From assembly GCA_047605265.1 (NCBI GenBank), contig JASGFY010000007.1, positions 1 through 64,000 of the forward strand: a DNA stretch of 64,000 nucleotides. Direction: 5' to 3'. Positions 34,383 to 41,672 of the stretch are shown piece by piece (the stretch's first letter is position 1; each line of letters opens with the position of its first letter). A model generated the notes under the pieces. That model searched no databases. It had not been told where the DNA came from and worked only from the letters and a program-made list of their open reading frames with translations. The position numbers and the translations under genes were made by a program. Origin of the DNA: Solimonas sp047605265. Lineage in GTDB: Bacteria; Pseudomonadota; Gammaproteobacteria; Nevskiales; Nevskiaceae.

Positions 34383-34428
34383 GGGCAGAGCGGTTCGGGG
34401 CGGAAACGGAAGGATCAGGCGGCGTCGA

Positions 34429-35595
34429 TCAGCGCAGCTGTCCGAGCACGCCGTGGATCGCGGCCGGCAGCTCGCGGCCGAGGCGCGTCGCGCGTTCCGG
34501 CGACCAGCCCTGCACGCGATCCTGCCACCACGAGGTGTCCTTGAACGGCTGTTCGAGCAGCACCGACAGGCAGTCGTATTCCTCGGCGATCCAGTTCCAG
34601 GCCATGCGCAGATCGGCCTGCGGCGGCGGACCGCCCGGATACGGATGGCCCAGCTCGTAATCGGGCGACACGGCGTTCCACGCCCGCTCGAAGTTGCGGA
34701 ACAAGGTGTTCAGCCGCTCCGAGCGCGACGGAATTTCGAGCGGACCGCCGACGAACACGCAGCGCAGTTCCTCGTCGCCGTGGCAGTCGATGCAGAAGTC
34801 GACGCCGAGCCGCTTCATCAGCGCCTGCGCGTGGAAGACCTCGGGGCTGCGTTCGAGGCTGGGCGACGCCCATTCGCGGTTGAGATTGGTGCCGACGCCG
34901 TTGGCGCGCGTGTGGCCGAGCACGCTGCCGTCCGGGTTGAGATTGCCGATCACGTGGAACACGGCACGGTCGAGCAGGCTGGTGACGAGCGGATCATGCT
35001 CGTCGAGCAGGCGCTCGACGGCGCCTTCGACGAAGTAGCCGCTCATCGTTTCCGACGGATGCTGGCGCGCGATGATCCAGCAGGCTTTCTTGCCCGGCGC
35101 CGGCGTGCCGATCGTCATCAGGTCGAGATCGCTGCCGAGCGCGCTGCGACCGAAGGTCTCGATCTTCACGCGCGGCGAGCGCTGGCAGCGCGCGACGAAG
35201 TCCATCTCGCGCTGGATCGGGTACGGCGCCCAGCGCGCGTAATAGCAGACGTCGTGTTCCGGCACGTGCGAGAACACATAGTCGCGACCGTTGAGCTGCG
35301 CCGGGATGCGGAACCAGTGCCGGAGATCGTAGGAGGCGTGCGGGCCGGTGCCGGTCCAGGCGTCCTCGTAGCCGTCGCGGCCGTCGAGGCGCGCCGCGGC
35401 GTCCTCGGCGACGTCGACGATGCGGTAGCCGACGTTCCGGCCGCGGATGCCGCTGGCGCGGAAGTAGTACCAGCCGATCGCCAGAAGATCGTCGCCCGGA
35501 TCGCGGACCAGGCGCAGGCGGATGTCGGCCGGATCGCTTTCATCGACGACTTCGATGCTGCCGGACGGAATCCGGCCGCTGACCGACACGCTCAT
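34429..35595 (-). CDS. M14 cytosolic-type zinc carboxypeptidase
   Basis: The 388-residue protein has no signal peptide. Residues about 1-130 form the beta-rich N-terminal domain typical of cytosolic carboxypeptidases (Arg-Asn, YYFRASGIRGRNVGYRI, and Tyr-Tyr-Ala-Arg-Trp). The catalytic domain follows, with zinc ligands in IARQHPSETMSGYF (His, Glu) and FCIDCHGDEELR (His), and the catalytic Glu in SVLLEQPFKD. Pseudomonas has a structurally known homologue of this size; eukaryotic relatives trim C-terminal Glu from proteins. The ATG overlaps the HyuB stop as ATGA. With a lactam-opening HyuAB enzyme beside it, trimming of Glu-containing or pyroglutamyl peptides inside the cell is a reasonable hypothesis, not a conclusion. 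Confidence 0.87.
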   Translation of the reverse strand: MSVSVSGRIPSGSIEVVDESDPADIRLRLVRDPGDDLLAIGWYYFRASGIRGRNVGYRIVDVAEDAAARLDGRDGYEDAWTGTGPHASYDLRHWFRIPAQLNGRDYVFSHVPEHDVCYYARWAPYPIQREMDFVARCQRSPRVKIETFGRSALGSDLDLMTIGTPAPGKKACWIIARQHPSETMSGYFVEGAVERLLDEHDPLVTSLLDRAVFHVIGNLNPDGSVLGHTRANGVGTNLNREWASPSLERSPEVFHAQALMKRLGVDFCIDCHGDEELRCVFVGGPLEIPSRSERLNTLFRNFERAWNAVSPDYELGHPYPGGPPPQADLRMAWNWIAEEYDCLSVLLEQPFKDTSWWQDRVQGWSPERATRLGRELPAAIHGVLGQLR

Positions 35596-37301
35596 GCGGC
35601 GTTCCTCAGTTTTTCGGTGGCGGCGGCGTCGATCGCACCGTCGCGGATGATGACGCGGTACAGCGTCTCGGCGGCGGCGACCGAGACATAACCTTCGAGC
35701 ACGTCGTCGAGCACCAGCGCCGGATCGCGCTGCGCCGGATCGCCGTAACCGCCGCCGCCGCCGGTCAGCGCGATCGCCGCGTCGCCGGCCTTGATCTGCG
35801 CGCGATGGGTGCTGACGCGGCGTTCGCGGTCGCTGCCGGCGTGGATCACCATGCCGTTCGGCTCGGCTTCGCAGCCGCCGGCCAGTGCCCACGGACGGGT
35901 CTTGGTCTTCTTCGTCACCGAGAGGAATTCGCCGTCGCTGATGAAGCGGATGCGCCGCGTCTCGCCGAGGCCGCCGCGGTAGCGGCCGGCGCCGCCGCTG
36001 TCGGTGCGCAGTTCGAGCGCTTCGATGAACATGCCGGTCTTCATCTCCATCACCTCGACCGGCGTGTTGCGCACCAGGCTGCCGGAGATGTGATTGGTGG
36101 CGTTGGCGCCGTCGTGCTGCGCCGTCGCCCCCCAACCGATCGCGTCGTTGTTGCTGACCGCGTAGAGCTGGCCGGCCTCGTTGTGGCCGACCATCATGAA
36201 GCCCATGACGTCGCCGCCGGACGACGCGGCCAGCGTCTCCGGCATGCCCTGCGCGAGCGCCTTGTAGACCAGTTCGAGCGCCAGATGCGCGGTCCACAGC
36301 GTGTACGTCGCCGCCGGATAGACGGCGTGGAACAGATTGCCGGGCGGCGCAATCACTTCGAGCGCGCGGAAGTGGCCGGCGTTGCTCGGCACGTTCGGCG
36401 TCGTCAGCGACTTCAGCACCAGCTTGCAGACCGTCTCGGTGAGGCCGAACGGCATGTTGATCGGGCCGCGCGTCGCCGGCGACGAGGCGCTGAAGTCGCA
36501 GTGCATGCCGGCGTCGTCGATCGTCACCGTGACCTGGATCGGCACCGGCGTGTCGGTGATGCCATCGTCGTCGACGAGATCCTCGGCCGTCCACGTGCCG
36601 CGCGGCAGCTTCGCCAGTGCGGCGCGCGAGAGGGCTTCGCCGTGCCGGAGGATCTGCTGCGTGGCCTCGGTGAATTTTGCGGCGCCGAACTTCTCGTGGA
36701 TTTCGATCAGGCGGCGCTCGCCGATGCGCGTCGAAGCGACCTGCGCTTCGAGATCGCCGATGACGAGGTCCGGCATGCGCGAGTTGAAACGGATCAGCTC
36801 GAAGATCTCGCGGTCCGGCTTGCCGGCCTTGTAGACCTTGAGGCCCGGCATGATCAGGCCTTCCTGATGCATGTCGGTGGAATCGAGCACATAGCCCGGA
36901 TCCTTGGCGCCGAGGTCCATCCAGTGCGCGCGGATGCAGGTGTACGCGAACGGCGTGTCGGCCGCCGGCGCGAACACCGGCGCGAACAGCGTGACGTCCA
37001 TCGCGTGCGCCGAATTCCAGTACGGATAGTTCATCAGCACGATGTCGCCGCGCTGCAGGTTTTCCCTGCCGATGTATTCGACGCCCTTGCGGATCGCGTA
37101 GTCGTTGGCGCCGAGGAACAGCGCGAGGCTGGGAGCGTCGGCGATCAGTTCGAGATCGGCGTTGTAGACCGAGATGCCGAAATCGAGGACTTCGTAGATG
37201 ACCGGATTGAATGCCGTGCGGATCAGCGTGCGGCGCATTTCCTCGGCGGCGGACAGCAGATAGCTGCGGATGACTTCGGTGGTGGCGGCGTCGAGACTCA
37301 T
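35592..37301 (-). CDS. Hydantoinase B / oxoprolinase family protein
   Basis: The 569-residue protein matches the HyuB family: MSLDAATTEVIRSYLLSAAE, the ERRLIEIHEKFG segment, DDDGITDTPVPIQVTVTIDD and DGANATNHISGSLVRNTPVE, with a glycine-rich GGGGGYGDPAQRDPALV near the end. HyuB pairs with HyuA to open a lactam or hydantoin ring with ATP hydrolysis (N-methylhydantoin, 5-oxoproline, or acetophenone-type relatives). Start ATG 37301 overlaps the HyuA stop and its stop overlaps the carboxypeptidase start, so three genes are tightly coupled. The C-terminal glycine loop is intact. The exact substrate cannot be read. Confidence 0.9.
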   Translation of the reverse strand: MSLDAATTEVIRSYLLSAAEEMRRTLIRTAFNPVIYEVLDFGISVYNADLELIADAPSLALFLGANDYAIRKGVEYIGRENLQRGDIVLMNYPYWNSAHAMDVTLFAPVFAPAADTPFAYTCIRAHWMDLGAKDPGYVLDSTDMHQEGLIMPGLKVYKAGKPDREIFELIRFNSRMPDLVIGDLEAQVASTRIGERRLIEIHEKFGAAKFTEATQQILRHGEALSRAALAKLPRGTWTAEDLVDDDGITDTPVPIQVTVTIDDAGMHCDFSASSPATRGPINMPFGLTETVCKLVLKSLTTPNVPSNAGHFRALEVIAPPGNLFHAVYPAATYTLWTAHLALELVYKALAQGMPETLAASSGGDVMGFMMVGHNEAGQLYAVSNNDAIGWGATAQHDGANATNHISGSLVRNTPVEVMEMKTGMFIEALELRTDSGGAGRYRGGLGETRRIRFISDGEFLSVTKKTKTRPWALAGGCEAEPNGMVIHAGSDRERRVSTHRAQIKAGDAAIALTGGGGGYGDPAQRDPALVLDDVLEGYVSVAAAETLYRVIIRDGAIDAAATEKLRNAA

Positions 37302-39337
37302 GCCGTCTTGCTCCGGATGATGAGATGGCCCCAGGCATCGATCGTGACCCGCTGATCGGAATGCACCACGGTGGTCGACGTGCCTTCGTCGATGATCGCC
37401 GGTCCGTCGATGACGTGGCCCGGCGCGAGCCGGTCGCGCGCATAGACGCCGAACGCGGTGCGCGCGCGGCGCGCGAAGCAGAACGCATCGCGCGTGCCGA
37501 CGCGCGCTTCGGCGACATCGCCGGTCGCGGCGGGCAGCCGGCGCAGCTGCGGCTTTTCGAGCTGGCCGCTGGCGCGCAGGCGCAGCGTGACGATCTGCAC
37601 CGGCTCGCGCAGCGCATGGCCGTAGCGCTCGGCATGCAGCGCGTTGAAGCGCGCGGCGATCGCTTCGATGCCGTCGGCGGCGGTGACGGCGACCTCGATC
37701 GCATGCTCCTGGCCGAAGTAGCGGCATTCGACGAAGCGTTCGAGCCGCTGCTGTCCGGCGGCGACGGACTGCGCAGTCAGCCGTTCGCGGCCGCGCGCCT
37801 CGAGATCGGCGAAGCCGGCTTCGAGCGATGGCCAGCTCGCGGCATCCAGCGCCGACAGCTGCGTCTGCGAGAAGTCGGAAACGATGTCCGACATCATCAT
37901 GCCGAACGCCGAAAACGCGGCCGGCACGTTCGGCACGATCAGCTCGGTCGCGCCGATCTCGCGCGCGATCAGCGGCGCGATCATCGGGCCGGCGCCGCCG
38001 AACGCGAGCAGCGCGAACTCGTGCAGATCCTTGCCGCGCTCGACGGTGATCTCGCGCACGGCGCCGACCGTCTTGGCGGTCAGCACCTCGAAGATGCCGG
38101 CGGCGGCGGTCGTCGGATCGCAGCCGAGCGGATCGGCGACCTTGGCTTTCAGGCCGGCGAGCGCGGCGTGCGCATCGAGCGCGAGCTTGCCGCCGAGGAA
38201 GGCGCCGGCATCGAGATAGCCGAGCACCAGGGCGGCGTCGGTGGTCGTCGGCTCGGTGCCGCCCTTGCCGTAGGCGATCGGGCCCGGCACGGCGCCGGCG
38301 CTGCGCGGCCCGACCTGCAGCAGGCCTTCCTGCACCCAGGCGATCGAGCCGCCGCCGGTGCCGATGCAGCGGATGTCGAAGATCGGCATCAACACCGGGA
38401 AGTGTTCGAGCGTCGCTTCGTGCATGACCAGCGGCTGGCCATCCTCGATGACGCTGGCGTCGAGGCTGGTGCCGCCGTAGTCGAGCGTCAGCAGGCGCTT
38501 GCGATCGAGCGTGCGCGCGAGCTGCGTGGCGCCGATGATGCCGCCGGCCGGGCCGGACATCACCGTGAAGATCGGCGCGCGCTTGGCGATCTCGGCGGTC
38601 ATCGCGCCGCCGCTCGAACGCATGACGAGGAAGCGGCCGGTGAAGCCACCGTCGGCGAGCGCCTGCTGCAGCTCGCCGATGTAGCGCTCGAAGATCGGGC
38701 GGATGTAGGCGTCGAGCACGGTCGTCGCGGTGCGCTCGTACTCGCGGTATTCGCGGGTGATCTCGCTCGACGCCGACACGGCGATCTGCGGAAACGCCGC
38801 GCGCACGATCCCGGCGGCGCGGATCTCGTGCTGCGGATTGCGGTAGGCGTGCAGGAAGCAGATCGCCAGTGCCTCGATGCCGGCCTCGCCGAGCGCCTGC
38901 GCGGCGGCGCGCACGGCAGCCTCGTCGAGCGGCGTGATTTCGTGGCCTTTGGCGTCGAGCCGGCCGCCGACGCCAATGCGATGACGGCGCTTCACGACGG
39001 GCTTCGGCCGCTGGTAGGCGTAGTCGTACATCTGCGCCGGCGGTACGTCGGCGCGGCCGATCTCGAACAGATCGCGGAACCCTTCGTTGGTGATGATGCC
39101 GGTAGCGACGCCGCGGCGTTCGAGGATGGCGTTGAGGCCGAGCGTGGTGCCGTGCACGAACACGTCGGTCTCTTCGAGCGGCGTGCCGAGGCGTTTGATC
39201 GCCTCGACCACGCCTTCGACCGGACGCGCCGGCGTGGTGGGTGCCTTGGCGAGATGGACGTCGCCGGTTTCCCGGTCGAATTGAATGGCATCGACGAAGG
39301 TGCCGCCGATGTCGATGGAGATGCGGTACCGCTTCAT
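37298..39337 (-). CDS. Hydantoinase A / oxoprolinase family protein
   Basis: The 679-residue protein has the HyuA actin-like ATPase architecture: MKRYRISIDIGGTFVDAIQF (phosphate-binding loop 1), FVHGTTLGLNAILERRG, SSGGAMTAEIAKRAP with GPAGGIIGAT, LDYGGTSLDASVI (phosphate loop 2), and GTGGGSIAWVQEG. The C-terminal third matches hydantoinase A C-domain segments ending GPAIIDEGTSTTVV. It forms a complex with HyuB for ATP-dependent ring opening. The ATG is at 39337; upstream sequence in frame is antisense to the receptor gene and is not coding. A 116-nt gap with a strong hairpin (39417-39444) separates it from the receptor stop. Confidence 0.91.
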   Translation of the reverse strand: MKRYRISIDIGGTFVDAIQFDRETGDVHLAKAPTTPARPVEGVVEAIKRLGTPLEETDVFVHGTTLGLNAILERRGVATGIITNEGFRDLFEIGRADVPPAQMYDYAYQRPKPVVKRRHRIGVGGRLDAKGHEITPLDEAAVRAAAQALGEAGIEALAICFLHAYRNPQHEIRAAGIVRAAFPQIAVSASSEITREYREYERTATTVLDAYIRPIFERYIGELQQALADGGFTGRFLVMRSSGGAMTAEIAKRAPIFTVMSGPAGGIIGATQLARTLDRKRLLTLDYGGTSLDASVIEDGQPLVMHEATLEHFPVLMPIFDIRCIGTGGGSIAWVQEGLLQVGPRSAGAVPGPIAYGKGGTEPTTTDAALVLGYLDAGAFLGGKLALDAHAALAGLKAKVADPLGCDPTTAAAGIFEVLTAKTVGAVREITVERGKDLHEFALLAFGGAGPMIAPLIAREIGATELIVPNVPAAFSAFGMMMSDIVSDFSQTQLSALDAASWPSLEAGFADLEARGRERLTAQSVAAGQQRLERFVECRYFGQEHAIEVAVTAADGIEAIAARFNALHAERYGHALREPVQIVTLRLRASGQLEKPQLRRLPAATGDVAEARVGTRDAFCFARRARTAFGVYARDRLAPGHVIDGPAIIDEGTSTTVVHSDQRVTIDAWGHLIIRSKTA

Positions 39338-39416
39338 GAGCAAATCTGTCCGTTCGGGAAGCGCGCGGGGGCACGCGGAAACGGCCGGAGCCGGCTGCGG
39401 TCGGCCGACAGGATAG

Positions 39417-39444
39417 CCCCGCCGCCGCGGGCGCGGCGGCGGGG
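39417..39444 (-). other. 12-bp GC hairpin between receptor and hyuA, no T-run
   Basis: CCCCGCCGCCGC (39417-39428) and GCGGCGGCGGGG (39433-39444) form a perfect 12-bp stem with a 4-nt loop, starting 9 nt after the receptor stop. There is no T-tract on the minus strand, so it is more likely an mRNA 3'-end stabiliser or attenuating structure than an intrinsic terminator. Confidence 0.6.
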
Positions 39445-39453
39445 ACAGCCCGC

Positions 39454-41583
39454 TTAGTAGCGGATCTCGATTTCCACGCCGACCTGGCGCGGCTCGTTGT
39501 AGCTGCGGTAGGCACTGCCGACCGCAGCGACCGTGCGCTCGTCGGTCAGGTTGCGGCCGACCAGCGCCAGCGTCCACGCATCGTCGGCGGCGCGGCGCAG
39601 CGCGACGCGGGCATTGATGAAGTCCTTGGCATCGACCTTCTGCGTCGCGCTGTTGGCGATGTCGTAATACAGCGAGCCGCGGTGCTGCCAGTCGACGCGA
39701 CCGGTGACCGCCAGGCTGGAGCCGATGGGCTGCGTGGCTTCGGCGCCGAGCTGCGTGGTCAGCGGATAGACCTGCGGCACCTGATTGCCCTTGAAACTGG
39801 TGCCGTCCTGCGTGAACTCCTCGATGCGCGTGTGGTTGTAGCCGACCGAGCCGTTGATCTTCAGCCAGTTCATCGGCAGCGCGACGAATTCGAGTTCGGC
39901 GCCGTCGACCTGGGTCTTCGGGATGTTGGTGATGACGCGGTAGATCGCATCGCCCGTCACCACGACCGAATAGAAGAACTGCTGGTTGTCGAAGTCGGTG
40001 TGGAAGGCCGCGGCGTTCAGCGTCAGGCGCTTGTTGAAGAACTGGTTCTTGACGCCGAGTTCGTAGTTCGTCGACGTTTCGTTTTCGTACACGCGCAGGC
40101 CGGTGGTCAACGGCGTGTCCGGGTTGAAGCCGCCGGTGCGGAAGCCCTTGCCGTAGCTGGCATAGCCCATGGTCTGCGGCGTGAAGTGGTACGACAGCGC
40201 AAGCTTCGGCTGCGGCTCGTGGAAGTCGTGCGAGCTCGGCTCGCCGGTGACGAGGTTGGTGGCGTCGGCATAGACCATGTCGTAGCGCAGGCCCAGGGTC
40301 GCCGTCAGCTTCTCGGTGATGTCGTAGTCGGCCTGGCCGAACAGTGCCCAGCTCGTGTAGCGGTAGCGGTTGGCGTCCGGGTCGTTGGAGGAGAAGTCGT
40401 AGCTGCCATCGTCGTTGACATCGCCGTAGAGCGTGGTGTCGTCGACGAAGTAGCGCTGGCCCCAGGCGCCGACGTTCCAGCGCAGCGGACCGCTGCCGTT
40501 CGACGTCAGGCGCAGTTCCTCGCTCCACGAGGTGGTGTCGTTCTCCCAGGTCTGCACATAGGCCGCCGTCGACGAGAAGTCACCGTCGGCGAGCAGATTC
40601 TGGTTGGCCGCGTTGTAGGCGCTGATCGAGGTCAGCGTGAACGCGTCGAAGTCATAGTCGGCCTTCAGCGAGTAGCTCTGCAGGATGCGCTTGTCGGCGC
40701 CGTCGATATCGGTGCTCGGGTTTTCGCTGTAATTGTCGATCGATCCGGTGCCGGCATTGACCAGCCACAGCGCGCCGTTGTCGCCGTCGGTGAGATGCGC
40801 GCGCAGGTCGAGGCTCAGGCGCTCGCTGGGCGTGTACAGCAGTTGGCCGTTGTAGCTGCGTTCGCTGATGCGGTCGACCTTGCTGCCGTCGTAGTCGTTG
40901 GTGATCAGGCCGCCGAAGTTCTCGCTGAACACCGACGCGCGATAGAACAGCTGGTCCTTGATGATCGGGCCGCTGATCGTCAGCGTGCCAGTTGAGTCGT
41001 TGCCCTGGAAGTAGCCAAGCTTGGCCTGCGCTTCAAAGTCATTGGTCGGCTTTTTGGTGACGATGTTGATGGCGCCGGCGATCGCGCCGGCGCCGTACAG
41101 CGTGCCCTGCGGGCCGCGCAGCACTTCGATCTGCTGGATGTCGACGAGCTCCTGCTTGAGGAATTCCTGGCCCGGCTGCTGCACGCCGTCGACGACGATC
41201 GCGAACGGTGACTGGCCACCCTGCACGGTCGTGAAGCCGCGGAACGACACGGTCTGGATGCCGGGGCGCAGCTGGTCGGTGATGACCAGGTTCGGCGTCA
41301 GTGCGGCGACGTCCTGGATGTTCTTGACACTGGCGGATTCGATGTCGTCGGCGGTGATGACGGACGCGGATGCTGCGACATCCTGCAGCTTTTCGCTGCG
41401 CTTCTGCGCGGTGACCACCACCTCGGGCAACGCATCCGCGCTCGCCGTCGAGCTGCCCGAATCGTCGGCCGCCCAGGCGCCGCTCGCGCTGATGCCGAGG
41501 CCGGACGTAATGCCCAGGCCGGACAAAATGACCTTGGGAATAAGGTTCCGCTTGAAGGAGTGCTTCCGCTTGATCATGGACAT
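39454..41583 (-). CDS. TonB-dependent outer-membrane receptor (second copy)
   Basis: The 709-residue protein has a basic n-region, signal peptide ending near SGAWAADD, and the segment ALPEVVVTAQKRSEKLQDV that starts the plug. LRGPQGTLYGAGAIAGAINI is the plug signature, followed by a barrel ending in a Tyr (VGVEIEIRY), as usual for BAM recognition. I chose ATG 41583, preceded by AGAGA at 7 nt; a start 63 nt upstream is possible but lacks a ribosome site. It stands immediately upstream of hyuA-hyuB-carboxypeptidase-POT on the same strand and 89 bp after the GH3 gene. Its ligand may be either the glycosidase substrate or the peptide/lactam handled by the downstream genes. Confidence 0.9.
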   Translation of the reverse strand: MSMIKRKHSFKRNLIPKVILSGLGITSGLGISASGAWAADDSGSSTASADALPEVVVTAQKRSEKLQDVAASASVITADDIESASVKNIQDVAALTPNLVITDQLRPGIQTVSFRGFTTVQGGQSPFAIVVDGVQQPGQEFLKQELVDIQQIEVLRGPQGTLYGAGAIAGAINIVTKKPTNDFEAQAKLGYFQGNDSTGTLTISGPIIKDQLFYRASVFSENFGGLITNDYDGSKVDRISERSYNGQLLYTPSERLSLDLRAHLTDGDNGALWLVNAGTGSIDNYSENPSTDIDGADKRILQSYSLKADYDFDAFTLTSISAYNAANQNLLADGDFSSTAAYVQTWENDTTSWSEELRLTSNGSGPLRWNVGAWGQRYFVDDTTLYGDVNDDGSYDFSSNDPDANRYRYTSWALFGQADYDITEKLTATLGLRYDMVYADATNLVTGEPSSHDFHEPQPKLALSYHFTPQTMGYASYGKGFRTGGFNPDTPLTTGLRVYENETSTNYELGVKNQFFNKRLTLNAAAFHTDFDNQQFFYSVVVTGDAIYRVITNIPKTQVDGAELEFVALPMNWLKINGSVGYNHTRIEEFTQDGTSFKGNQVPQVYPLTTQLGAEATQPIGSSLAVTGRVDWQHRGSLYYDIANSATQKVDAKDFINARVALRRAADDAWTLALVGRNLTDERTVAAVGSAYRSYNEPRQVGVEIEIRY

Positions 41584-41672
41584 AACGATCTCTGTTGGCC
41601 GACTTTGGGACGGATTCATTTTTCGTTCGGGGCAAGCAACGATCAATTACAGAAACCGCGGACCTATTTGCG

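Noticed and set aside
35592..39515. HyuB as a 1307-residue protein
   Set aside because: The upstream half is an alternate frame of HyuA, rich in Arg. HyuB homology begins at ATG 37301, overlapping the HyuA stop.
37298..40528. HyuA as part of a 1076-residue fusion with upstream sequence
   Set aside because: The first about 400 residues are antisense to the TonB receptor barrel. Real homology starts at MKRYRISIDIGG, ATG 39337.
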